From positions 248,001 through 312,000 of the forward strand of contig CAVQRB010000001.1 in NCBI GenBank assembly GCA_963715055.1: DNA of 64,000 nt. Reading direction: 5' to 3'. The stretch's first letter is position 1; every line of letters begins with the position of its first letter. A model generated the notes under the pieces. That model did no database searches, was not told the DNA's origin, and saw only the letters and a list, made by a program, of their open reading frames with translations. The position numbers and the translations under genes were made by a program. The DNA is from CAVQRB01 sp963715055. GTDB lineage: Bacteria > Pseudomonadota > Alphaproteobacteria > Rhodobacterales > Rhodobacteraceae. Of the stretch, positions 39,014-47,282 are shown in pieces.

Positions 39014-39040
39014 TTGGCACTCGCCACACCTGAGTGCCAA
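39014..39040. promoter_or_regulatory. CIRCE operator (HrcA binding site)
   Basis: TTGGCACTC-N9-GAGTGCCAA, matching the CIRCE consensus TTAGCACTC-N9-GAGTGCTAA except for one symmetric pair of substitutions. It lies upstream of groES on the minus strand and predicts repression by HrcA and heat-shock induction. Confidence 0.9.
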
Positions 39041-39148
39041 TGTTATTGAGAAGTGGCTATGCTGACAGGCCGCTGCAATAGGGCGCTGAACTATATTTCA
39101 TCGAGGATCATGCCCTGTCAGCGAATGAGCGCTGTCGACCTTGACGTC

Positions 39149-39283
39149 TTACTTCACCTTTTTTCCAGCAATCGAAGTCGCAGGTTTGCCCGCGATGCGA
39201 ATTCGCGGTGCAGAGACTTTAGGCTTTTCTTGCTTTGGCTTCTTGGCTTCTTTGTTGCCACGCTTGCTGTTGCCTTTGGCCAT
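39149..39283 (-). CDS. Small lysine-rich conserved hypothetical protein
   Basis: A 44-residue, strongly basic protein opening MAKGNSKRGNKEAKKPKQEK. I recognise this as a recurring short proteobacterial hypothetical protein but know no function. GGAAGGA sits well before the ATG, which supports translation. It may bind nucleic acid, given its charge; that is a guess. Island-borne, on the same strand as groES. Confidence 0.6.
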   Translation of the reverse strand: MAKGNSKRGNKEAKKPKQEKPKVSAPRIRIAGKPATSIAGKKVK

Positions 39284-39454
39284 GGTCTGTCCTTCCAAAA
39301 TGCAGCGATCCGATGCCGGAATGGCAAAGCGTGGCTGCGGTACGCACCGCGTCGCCGGTAGTACGGCGCGCGATGGATTACTGTCTGGCGCTACGTCGGA
39401 TGCGGCTGCATGTTCGGCCGGCTTCGTCCAACGCCGTTGCTGACCGCGCGATAC

Positions 39455-39810
39455 GGTTGTGACCGGCGATCCGAACATCGCGTTTGCAGCAGCGAAATCC
39501 TCGGCTGTGTCGATCTCGGTCCATTTCAGTCCGGTGATGTCAAGCGCGTGAATGACGGTGCCCTTGTCCACCAGTCGCGCATAGGCGGCTTCGTAATGAG
39601 TCCTGCGCATGGGCGGCGCTTTCCATCATCATCGTCGAGCTCGGCAAACAGCAGCGGACCTGTGACGGCGCTGATTTTCTCGATCCCGATCGATTCACCC
39701 AGTGCCTGTTCGGGATCGACAGATTTGCCGATTTCGCGCACGCGCATCTGGTCGTCTGCGATTACCTTCACCTCTTCATCGGCCAGTGCGATATTGCGGT
39801 CGATAAAGAT
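39455..39810 (-). pseudogene. NTP transferase (LicC-like cytidylyltransferase) C-terminal remnant
   Basis: Rebuilding two single-base breaks (near 39599 and 39630) gives a C-terminal fragment of a nucleotidyltransferase of the phosphocholine/sugar type: IALADEEVKVIADDQMRVREIGK, SIGIEKISAVTGPLLFAELDD and ITGLKWTEIDTAEDFAAANAMF, the last matching the family end WxEIDTPED. The N-terminal nucleotide-binding half is absent; the fragment begins exactly at the edge of an AT-rich patch at about 39811. Clearly a relic. Confidence 0.7.
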
Positions 39811-40295
39811 TTATTATGTGGTAAATAAATAATTATAATTATAATGGAAAATAGATTTAGGGTTTAATTAGTATAATAATAATAAAATAAATATTGGTGC
39901 TAATGCGCGTGAGCGATAAACAGCGGCGCGGGTCTTTTTTTGAGAGTCGTGGCGGAATGATGCGCGCGCACGCTGGATCCCGTCGACATCACTGTGTCAC
40001 GTTATGCGCGGGATGGTCCATGATCCGTCCCATGGCCGCATAGCTCAGGAAGCGTTGCAGACGTGGGTGCGGCCGTACGTGGGCAGATCGGCCAAGGATG
40101 CGCTGCGCAGGACGAGAAAGTGCGTTGATCACGCGAGTATCACCAGCTTCTTAAAAAATATATAAATATTAAGTTAGCCGCGCGTTTTGTTCTGCAAGAC
40201 AGCTTTGATGAATTCCCATTCCAGATCGCTCATGTCTGATCGGCACTGCATCCTCCGCGCGTTTGGACGAATGAATCACAAACAATGCCGCAACG
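39811..40295. other. Gene-less, partly very AT-rich segment of the island
   Basis: No credible gene. Bases 39811-39897 are almost entirely A and T, and a second AT-rich run lies at 40153-40185 (CTTAAAAAATATATAAATATTAAG). Both contrast with the high-GC genome and suggest insertion junctions or foreign DNA. Confidence 0.5.
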
Positions 40296-41118
40296 TGGAC
40301 AGATGCCGAGAATGACCTGATCGTCGCGGACTACTTCGCGATGCTGGCTGACGATGTGGCAGGCCGTCCCTACAACAAGGCGGAGCATCGGCGGCAGCTT
40401 CTGCCGCGCCTCAACGACCGCTCGGACGGGTCGGTCGAGTTCAAACATCAGAACATCAGTGCTGTGCTCAAGGGGCTCGGTGAGGTCTGGATCACCGGGT
40501 ACAAACCGGCGTTCAACTTCCAGACCAGCTTGATCGACGCCGTCGCACGCTGGCTGGCGATGAACCCAGACTGGGCGCATCGTTCCCTTTCTTCCCGGCC
40601 GATGGAAGGCATGGCCGAGGCGGCGCAACTCTGGGTCGGGCCTGCACCGACCTTGACCAACCAACCGCCGCCGGACGAGCTTGAGCAGATGCTCCACATC
40701 GCCAAGAAAGTTCGACGTGGCCGCGCGGGATGAACGCAACCGCGCCCTTGGCAAGGCCGGGGAAGAGCGCGTCTTGAAGCACGAGCGTGACACTCTGACT
40801 GCAGCGGGGCGGGAGGACTTGGCGCAGCAAATCCGCTGGGTTTCCGAAGAAGACGGGGATGGCGCGGGCTACGATATTGCCAGTTTCGATGCAGACGGAC
40901 GGCAGCGTCTGATCGAGGTGAAGACCACAAACGGGTGGGAACGCACGCCGTTCCATATCTCGCGCAATGAACTTGCAGTGGCAGATGAACGGCGCGAGGA
41001 ATGGTGCTTGTTTCGCCTCTGGAACTTCGCACGAACGCCCAAGGCTTTCGAGTTGCGCCCGCCGCTTGATGCGCATGTGTCGCTCACGGCGACCAGTTTT
41101 CAGGCAAGCTTTCACTGA
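40296..41118 (+). pseudogene. DUF3883 domain protein, frameshifted
   Basis: The N-terminal half has the pattern WTDAENDLIVADYFAMLADD followed by FKHQNISAVLKGLGEVWITGYKPAFNFQ. The C-terminal half, in another frame after about 40708, has a DUF3883 nuclease-like core: GKAGEERVLKHERDTL, then GYDIASFD and RLIEVKTTNGW, with the D-ExK arrangement of restriction-type nucleases. Removing one base joins LHIAKK to FDVAARDERNRALGKAG. The first codons are uncertain; no start precedes 40341 in frame. DUF3883 proteins are often near restriction or defence genes, but activity is unknown. Confidence 0.7.
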
Positions 41119-41913
41119 ATTGTGTTGACGAGACACGGCCAGGAAACAGCGCATCAATGGAGCGCGAGATAAAAGGGTTGCCGCATTCGGCACGCAACTG
41201 GTTGTTGTGACTGACTTTATTCAGCCGCACCCCTTTACGTGATGCGGCAACAATACGGTTAACGCACTGACTTCGCGGGAATAATTCAGCGGCACATTCC
41301 CAATGGGCGCTTTTTGCGGCGTCAAATTCAACGCAAAATCAGATATTTAGGTGCCTTTAAGCGGCAAGGGTTGGAGGGTTGCCGTGCGATTTCTTCATCA
41401 ACATCAGACACCTAGGCACGTGTTGCCGCACCTCTTTTATCTTGCGCTCCCATTGTTGGGCGCAAGATACCAACTCTCGATGCTCGGACTCGTCGCCTCG
41501 TCTACGGAGTAGCTGCCAAGAGCAGGTTTCCGCAGTGTGCATACCAGCGGTCTGAAAACACTGCGAAATTGCAGGAAACCTGCACACGACCGATTTGCAT
41601 GCACGCGAAAACGCTAGTCACGTCAGTGACTTGCGGCATTCGTGGCAGGCGCTTTTATCTTGCCCTTCTTCCTGTTGTCTTCCGCAGCCCTCCGAAACCA
41701 GCTCTTGGCGCGCGTTCAAAGCCCCAAGAATGCAGGCTCGGGCGACGCTCCCAGACGCATGAGTTGGGGGCCGGGCGCGACCGCCAAGATGCTCACTTCG
41801 GTGCTTCGATTTGAGCCGCGCGTTCGGGAGGCTCCCCGTCCGATTTGCACGCTGTGACAGGCCGCTTTGCGCGGCGCGTTCGCTTGCCCTGCACAAGACG
41901 CACGCGCCGCCTC
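41119..41913. other. Gene-less segment of the island
   Basis: 795 bp with no credible gene on either strand. It contains one large inverted repeat (41522-41583) and a short palindrome TCACGTCAGTGA near 41619. Confidence 0.5.
41522..41583. repeat. Nested inverted repeat (hairpin)
   Basis: GCAGGTTTCC (41522-41531) pairs with GGAAACCTGC (41574-41583), and inside it CGCAGTGT (41531-41538) pairs with ACACTGCG (41558-41565). The result is a long bulged stem in gene-less island DNA. It could be a transfer or replication signal, a structured RNA, or an old element end. Confidence 0.6.
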
Positions 41914-42221
41914 ATGCTGCTCGACATGGCACCGTCACGCCCATCAGCAACACGCACCGAACCGGCCCAGCCGGTCGATGCCGCGCGGATCGAGGCGGCG
42001 CTGGTGAAGGTGGCGTGCTGGTCGCGGATGACCCGGCCTTCGCGCCGGTCTTCGAGCGGTTGGAGGCGGAACTGGCCGCGGCCGTGAAGAAGGAGAAGCG
42101 GCTGTCGGAGGCGCAGCGCCGGGCGCGGGCGCTGCTGGCTCAGAAGGCGATGCGGGCGACGAGTTCGGCGACATGTTCCAGCGACGCGCCCTTGCCGTAC
42201 CGTTCCCGGTCGAGCCGGTGA
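41914..42221 (+). pseudogene. Small hypothetical ORF convergent with the integrase, frameshifted
   Basis: A possible protein starting MLLDMAPSRPS, reading RTEPAQPVDAARIEAALVKVA, then after a frame change near 42017 LVADDPAFAPVFERLEAELAAAVKKEKRLSEAQRRARALLAQKAMR. The second part looks like a helical protein rather than chance. Similar small genes occur beside integrases in this group, from memory only. It overlaps the 3' end of the integrase on the opposite strand. Confidence 0.35.
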
Positions 42222-43411
42222 CCGAAGAGGTCGCGGCGGATGCGGTCGTCGATCCCGGCGGCGAGCATGCGGTCCTCGAAGGAATGGCGCAGGGAGTACA
42301 ACGAGTGGCGCGGGGTCTCGAGCAGGCCGTTGGCGCGGAGGAACTTGTTCACGACCGCGCTCAGGGTGGCGCGGTTGCGGTAGCGCGGAAAGCCTTCGGG
42401 GTACTGCTTGAAGGCTTCGAGCGAGACGCCGGTCAGCGGGATCACGCGGCGGGCATAGTGCGACTTCAACTGCCGCCCCTCGGGTTCGATGGAGATGTGC
42501 GGCACGTCGCCAGTCGAGCCGGATCGTCTCCGCCGTCAGCGCCGCGCCTTCGGACGGTCGATAGCCGGTGTTGATCATCCCGAGCAGCAGGGCGCGCGCC
42601 TGGCCGTTCAACCCGTCCAGCGCGCCGGGGGCGAGCAGCCGCGTCCTGATCCAGTCCTCGCTGAACGGCGGGCGCGTCTGCTTCTCGCCCTCCTTGAAGG
42701 ACAACTCGCCGAGCGGCAGCGACCAGGCCAAGCCGCTTCATCGTGTTCACGGTCTTCAGCACGTCGCCCAGGTGGATCAGGTCCTTGTTGGCCGAGTTCG
42801 CCGTGACCTCGCCCGCCTCGATCCGGTCGAGCCAGTGCTGGCGGAAGTCCAGCATGTCGTCGCGGGTGATGTTGGCGATCTCCTTGTCGCCGACGACCGC
42901 GACGAAGTTCTTCACCGCCTTCTTGCGCGGCGCTTCCCAGCGGCGCAGCTGGTCCTCGCTCTTGCCGAGGGTCTTCTCCTTGGCGAGCGCCCCAGTAGAG
43001 TTCCAGCGCCTTGGTGACCGTGATGCGGGGCTCGGGGACGGTGCCGAGAAGGGCGGCGGCCTCGATGGCGTCGGGCTGGTTCGCCGGCGCGGGGATCGCC
43101 TCGACGCGCTCGACAACATCCTCGACCGGCAGCTTGGCCACGGCCCCCGCATCCAGATACCGAAAGCCCCGCGCCCGGGCCAGGTCGCGCGCGGCTTCGT
43201 AGCGGGCTTCCGCATCCTCGCTGTTCCCGGCCAGCCGCGCCTCCCAGGCCTCGATCATCTGGCTCCACGCGCGATCCGCCTTGCTGCGGGCGACGGTCTC
43301 CGAGTCGGTATGCAGGCTGATCCAGACGGTTTCGCGCGGCTCGATCCCCCGATACCGGCGCGGGACGCGGCGGCGGAGGTGGTAGAGACGGCCTCGTTTC
43401 GCGATGCTCAT
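42140..43411 (-). pseudogene. Tyrosine-type site-specific integrase, three frame breaks
   Basis: Rebuilt, this is an integrase of about 420 residues. The start MSIAKRGRLYHLRRRVPRRY is typical for phage-type integrases. A SAM-like core-binding domain includes KEIANITRDDMLDFRQHWLDRI. The catalytic residues are all present: Arg in GYRPSEGAAL, HSLYSLRHSFEDRM (His-x-x-Arg), His in LFGHRLDRERYGKG, and the nucleophilic Tyr in the same segment. The frame breaks near 42507, 42730 and 42991, each repaired by deleting one base. It lies directly beside tRNA-Ser, its likely target. Confidence 0.82.
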
Positions 43412-43432
43412 GGCGGAGAAATCCTCCGCGTT

Positions 43433-43468
43433 TGTGCAGCAAATTGTGTAGCAAAATGTGCAGCAAAT
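43433..43468. repeat. Three perfect-phase 12-bp direct repeats upstream of the integrase
   Basis: TGTGCAGCAAAT, TGTGTAGCAAAA and TGTGCAGCAAAT follow one another without gaps between the integrase start and tRNA-Ser. Their position suits integrase arm-type or excisionase sites, or a promoter operator. Inferred. Confidence 0.72.
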
Positions 43469-43554
43469 CAAGCGGACCAAACACCGCCATCAGCGCGAAA
43501 ACGCCGAATTTCGCCCTACTATCAGTATGTTGGAGATGGGTCGTCTTGGGCCAA

Positions 43555-43570
43555 AATGGCGGAGAGACAG
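43555..43570. repeat. Right attachment repeat (3' end of tRNA-Ser)
   Basis: AATGGCGGAGAGACAG, identical to 37782-37797. On the minus strand it is the T-stem end, acceptor strand and CCA of tRNA-Ser. Confidence 0.82.
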
Positions 43571-43646
43571 GGATTCGAACCCTGGGTGGGCTTGCACCCA
43601 CAACGGTTTTCGAGACCGCCCCGTTCGACCACTCCGGCACCTCTCC
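43557..43646 (-). tRNA. tRNA-Ser (anticodon CGA)
   Basis: A 90-nt class II tRNA with CCA encoded. Acceptor GGAGAGG pairs with TCTCTCC, discriminator G. The anticodon loop is CTCGAAA between GCGGT and ACCGT. The long variable arm (GTGGGTGCAAGCCCAC) and the T-loop GGTTCGAATCC are intact. It reads UCG codons and is the integration site of the neighbouring island, which keeps the gene functional. Confidence 0.95.
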
Positions 43647-43807
43647 GCGGGGGTCAGGTTCGGCGCGTTTATTAGGCTTTGCACCCGCTGGCAAGGGCAG
43701 AATGGCGGCTGAATACGTCATACTACAAAATTGATCGTGTGAAGGGTTAAATCTGCTGGCCTTTGGTTGTAAAATGCATAGATGAGCAAGGCAGACAGGA
43801 GATTTCC

Positions 43808-44647
43808 ATGACCGCCGCCATTCGAACCTTCGCCATTATATCTCTGAGCTTGGTCTTCGCCTTCGGCACGGGCGGTTTGGCGCAAGCCGCTGACCGGGAC
43901 CGGCTGGAAGCCTTCCTGGAAGTGACCGGTTTCGATGTGGCGCTCGAGAGCATCAAGCTCTCCGCCGATGCCGCACCAAACATGATCGGGGTGCAGACCG
44001 ATGATTTCGGATCGGAATGGAAGCGCATCGTCGAAGAAGTCTTCGACACGGATCAAATGCACGATATGGCGCTCGATATCCTGGAGCAGACACTGGACGA
44101 CGAGCTTCTGACCCATGCGGTCGAGTTCTACGCATCCGATCTGGGCCAGCGCCTCGTTGTCGCCGAGAACGCCTCGCATCTGCTCGAGGACGACGCGGCG
44201 AAAACCGAACAGGGCGAATCCATTGTGGCTGGTCTCGTGCGCCTCGGATCTCCTCGCCTCGAAGAATTGAAACGTCTCAATGCCGCGAGCGGATCCACCG
44301 ATGCTTCCCTGCATGCCATTCAGGAAGTCCAGGTGCGTTTCATCATGGCTGCGGCCGTTGCAGGTGTGATCGAAATGCAGATGGACGAGGAGGACCTGCG
44401 CGAGAACCTGAGGACCCAGGAAGGTGAATTGCGGCGGCGCATGCAGGCTTCCGCTCTTTCCGGCTCCGCCTATACATATCAGGCCTTCTCCGATGCGGAG
44501 ATCACGGCCTATGCTGACGCCCTCGAAAATCCCAAGATGCAAAAGGTCTATGCTCTGATGAATGCCGTGCAATTCGAGATCATGGCGGACCGTTTCGAGG
44601 CGATGGCTTCGCGCATGCAGGGCGTGCAATCCAGCCAGGAGCTGTGA
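43808..44647 (+). CDS. DUF2059 family exported protein
   Basis: A 279-residue protein with a Sec signal peptide (TAAIRTFAIISLSLVFAFGT, cleavage after Ala-Gln-Ala). A DUF2059 segment lies around residues 75-130, LTHAVEFYASDLGQRLVVAEN, with the family's helical character. Function is unknown. AGGAG precedes the ATG. The stop overlaps the next gene's start by one base, and the next protein is a paralogue. Confidence 0.75.
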   Translation: MTAAIRTFAIISLSLVFAFGTGGLAQAADRDRLEAFLEVTGFDVALESIKLSADAAPNMIGVQTDDFGSEWKRIVEEVFDTDQMHDMALDILEQTLDDELLTHAVEFYASDLGQRLVVAENASHLLEDDAAKTEQGESIVAGLVRLGSPRLEELKRLNAASGSTDASLHAIQEVQVRFIMAAAVAGVIEMQMDEEDLRENLRTQEGELRRRMQASALSGSAYTYQAFSDAEITAYADALENPKMQKVYALMNAVQFEIMADRFEAMASRMQGVQSSQEL

Positions 44648-45459
44648 TGCTACGCGCGCTTGGCCTATCGCTGGCACTGGTCCTGACGAGCGCGCCCTTG
44701 CATGCGGACGCTCGGTTGTCCGTGCTCTTCGACTCGCTTCGGATATCCGAGGTGGTCCAGATCATGCGCGCTGAGGGTCTGAATTATGCCGAGGATCTGA
44801 ACCAGGACTTGCTGGCCGGGCAGGGCGGTGCTTTCTGGGAGGCGCAGGTCGAAGGAATATACGATCCACAGCGCATGCAGGAAACGGTTCGGTCCGCCCT
44901 TGAAAGCGGTCTGGCGGACGAGGAGATCGCGGCGGCGCGCGCTTTCTTCGCAAGCGATCGCGGCGCGCGGATCGTATCACTGGAAAACGCGGCGCGCCTA
45001 GCGATGCAGGACGACAGCGTGGAAGAGAACGCGCGCGCACGCTTCGAGGAAAAGGCCGAATCCGGCGAAGGGCATGTCTTGCTGATCAGGGCCTTCGTTG
45101 CCGCCAACGACCTGATGGAGCGCAATGTTTCCGGTGCGATGAGCGCCAATCTACAGTTTTACCAGGGCTTGGTGGATGGCCGGATGATGGAGATGTCGCA
45201 AGCCGATATCGCGCAGGATGTCTGGGCGCAGGAGCCGGAGATCCGGGCCGAGACCGAAGGCTGGCTTTTCGCCTATCTGCATCTGGCCTATGGACCGCTG
45301 CCGGTTGATGATCTGGAGACCTACCTCGCCTTTTCGCGGACCGATGCCGGCAAGGCGCTGAACGCGGCACTTTTCGATGGCTATGAGGCCATGTATCGCG
45401 ACATCTCCTATGCACTGGGGCGGGCTGTCGCCCTGAGCGCCCAAGGCAACGATATCTGA
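44647..45459 (+). CDS. DUF2059 family exported protein, tandem paralogue
   Basis: A 270-residue paralogue of the preceding protein. It has a signal peptide (MLRALGLSLALVLTSAPLHA) and the equivalent motif AARAFFASDRGARIVSLENAARL. Start ATG overlaps the upstream stop as TGATG, so the pair is co-translated. Function unknown; both are likely periplasmic. Confidence 0.75.
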   Translation: MLRALGLSLALVLTSAPLHADARLSVLFDSLRISEVVQIMRAEGLNYAEDLNQDLLAGQGGAFWEAQVEGIYDPQRMQETVRSALESGLADEEIAAARAFFASDRGARIVSLENAARLAMQDDSVEENARARFEEKAESGEGHVLLIRAFVAANDLMERNVSGAMSANLQFYQGLVDGRMMEMSQADIAQDVWAQEPEIRAETEGWLFAYLHLAYGPLPVDDLETYLAFSRTDAGKALNAALFDGYEAMYRDISYALGRAVALSAQGNDI

Positions 45460-45647
45460 GCGCCAAGGCGCTTGACACCGCCCCGCCTTTGGTGCATCTC
45501 GCGGCTTCGTCGCAAAGGGTGGTTCGCTGCCTTGAGCGTATCATGACAACGATCACCCGGAACGCCGGGTGCGCTGTTCGAGGTGGCCGATCGGCCGAAA
45601 CGCCCGAAGCCGGGGACCACAGAACGCGGTAGAGAAAAGGAAATACC

Positions 45648-46299
45648 ATGTTTGCGGTCCTCAAGACCGGCGGCAAGCAGTACAAGGTTCAGTCCGGCGA
45701 TATCCTCCGGGTCGAGAAACTGGCTGCCGACGCAGGTGAAAAAATTCAATTCAACGACATCCTGATGCTGGGCGGCGACGCACCGGTCGTGGGTGCGCCT
45801 TTCGTGAAAGACGCCGGCGTTCAGGCCGAAGTCGTCGATCAGATCAAGGGCGAAAAGACGATCAACTTCGTCAAGCGTCGCCGGAAGCACTCGTCCCAGC
45901 GCACCAAGGGCCACCGTCAGAAGCTGACGCTGATCAAGGTGACGGACATTCTGGCCTCCGGTGCAGACAAGTCGGGCGTGAAGGCCGCGATGGGTGCCGG
46001 TTCGGTCTCCGTCAAGGCAATGGTTGCCGCGACGCCGAAAGCGGAAAAGAAGGCTGCGCCGAAGAAGGCTGAAAAAGCCGCGGCAGCACCTGCCGCCGGT
46101 GCCGACGATCTCAAGAAGTTGTCGGGCGTCGGCCCCGCGCTTGAAAAGAAATTGCATGCCGCTGGCGTGACCACCTATGCCCAGATCGCGGCATGGACGG
46201 ACGACGGACGTAGCTGCTATTGACGAGCAACTGTCGTTCAAGGGCCGGATCGAGCGTGAAGGCTGGATCGAACAGGCCAAAGAACTGGCCAAAGGCTAA
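45648..46299 (+). CDS. rplU: 50S ribosomal protein L21 with C-terminal HhH extension, one frameshift
   Basis: Large-subunit protein L21. Residues 1-103 are the normal L21 (MFAVLKTGGKQYKVQSGD to GHRQKLTLIKVTDI). After an Ala/Lys-rich linker a helix-hairpin-helix domain follows, DDLKKLSGVGPALEKKLHAAGVTTYAQIAAW, as found in L21 of related alphaproteobacteria. The frame breaks near 46205: one extra G ends the protein early, and removing it continues DVAAIDEQLSFKGRIEREGW to the stop at 46299. Only the tail of the extension is affected. Operon with rpmA. Confidence 0.9.
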
Positions 46300-46310
46300 G
46301 GAGAAACCAA

Positions 46311-46580
46311 ATGGCACATAAAAAAGCAGGTGGTTCATCCCGTAACGGTCGCGACTCAGCGGGTCGCCGTCTTGGCGTGAAACTCTATGGCGGACAGGTC
46401 GCTGTTCCCGGCAATATCATCATCCGTCAGCGCGGCACAAAGTTCTGGCCGGGCGAGGGCGTTGGCATGGGCAAGGATCACACGATCTTCGCGACCGTCG
46501 ACGGTGCCGTGACCTTCCACAAGGGTCTCAAGCAGCGCACCTTCGTATCCGTGCTTCCGGCGGCGGAGGCCGCTGAGTAA
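46311..46580 (+). CDS. rpmA: 50S ribosomal protein L27
   Basis: An 89-residue L27, near the peptidyl-transferase centre. MAHKKAGGSSRNGRDSAGRR and LGVKLYGGQ are the family start, and QRGTKFWPGEGVGMGKDHTIFA the body. There is no N-terminal pro-sequence of the Firmicutes type. AAGGAGAAACC sits directly upstream; 11 bp after rplU. Confidence 0.97.
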   Translation: MAHKKAGGSSRNGRDSAGRRLGVKLYGGQVAVPGNIIIRQRGTKFWPGEGVGMGKDHTIFATVDGAVTFHKGLKQRTFVSVLPAAEAAE

Positions 46581-46610
46581 GCCCGAACCCCGGAGCTGTC
46601 ACGAAATTTG

Positions 46611-46645
46611 GGGGATCGGCGAGAACCGCCGGTCCCCTTTCTCAT
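46611..46645 (+). terminator. Rho-independent terminator after rpmA
   Basis: A 10-bp stem GGGGATCGGC / GCCGGTCCCC (one G-T pair) with a seven-base loop, followed by a T-rich stretch (TTTCTCATTTT). Ends the rplU-rpmA unit. Confidence 0.75.
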
Positions 46646-46677
46646 TTTGGTCACAGATTGCAGCTAGAAGGCGCATC

Positions 46678-47280
46678 ATGTCCGTAGCCGTCACCAGTTT
46701 CGCGATTTTTGCTGCCTCGCAGGTCGGCACGCCCGGCCCTGCGAACATGGCACTCATGGCGACAGGCGCGCGCTTCGGGTTTCGCGCGGCGCTGCCCTTC
46801 GTGGCAGGCGTGGCCTTGGGCAAGCAGCTGGTCATCTGGCCAGTGGGGTTTGGCCTGATGGAACTGTCGGCGCGCGCGCCCTGGGTGTTCGAAACCCTTA
46901 AATACGTCTCCGCCGCCTATATCATCTGGTTGGCCTGGCGCGTGGCGAAGATGCGCCTCGGTGCGAGCCGAGAGGAGGGGGCTGCACCGGGTTTTCTGGC
47001 CGGGCTGATCGTGCATCCGCTCAACCCCAAAGCCTGGGCCATGATCGTGGGTGGCTTCACGGCCTTCGTTGCACCCGGAACACCCGTTCTGGAAGCCACG
47101 CTGGTGATTGCGGCAGTCCTGCTGGCCTGCCAGCTTGTGTTGCACCCGCTCTGGACCCTCGCGGGCGACGGAATTTCGCGCACCGTGGCAGGAACAGTCG
47201 TGGAGCCTTATCTGATGTGGACACTTGCGGCCTTGACCGTCGCATCGGTCCTTTTCGTTTTGTTCGGAGGAGGGACATAG
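46678..47280 (+). CDS. LysE/RhtB family amino acid exporter
   Basis: A 200-residue membrane protein with five or six helices. The family start VGTPGPANMALMATGARFGFR and the later LIVHPLNPKAWAMIVGGF are clear LysE/RhtB features. It probably exports an amino acid or derivative. Followed 2 bp later by a GNAT gene on the same strand. Confidence 0.83.
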   Translation: MSVAVTSFAIFAASQVGTPGPANMALMATGARFGFRAALPFVAGVALGKQLVIWPVGFGLMELSARAPWVFETLKYVSAAYIIWLAWRVAKMRLGASREEGAAPGFLAGLIVHPLNPKAWAMIVGGFTAFVAPGTPVLEATLVIAAVLLACQLVLHPLWTLAGDGISRTVAGTVVEPYLMWTLAALTVASVLFVLFGGGT

Positions 47281-47282
47281 CG

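Larger units (their letters stand above)
37782..43570. mobile_element. 5.8-kb integrative element in tRNA-Ser(CGA)
   Basis: A 16-bp direct repeat bounds the segment. The right copy is the 3' end of tRNA-Ser including the encoded CCA; the left copy is a bare fragment of the same tRNA end. A tyrosine integrase gene lies next to the tRNA, as usual for tRNA-targeted islands. Cargo from right to left: a small convergent ORF, a DUF3883 gene, a nucleotidyltransferase remnant, a basic 44-residue protein, groES with CIRCE, and a truncated groEL. The element has patches much richer in AT than its surroundings. Most genes in it carry frame breaks. Confidence 0.83.
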
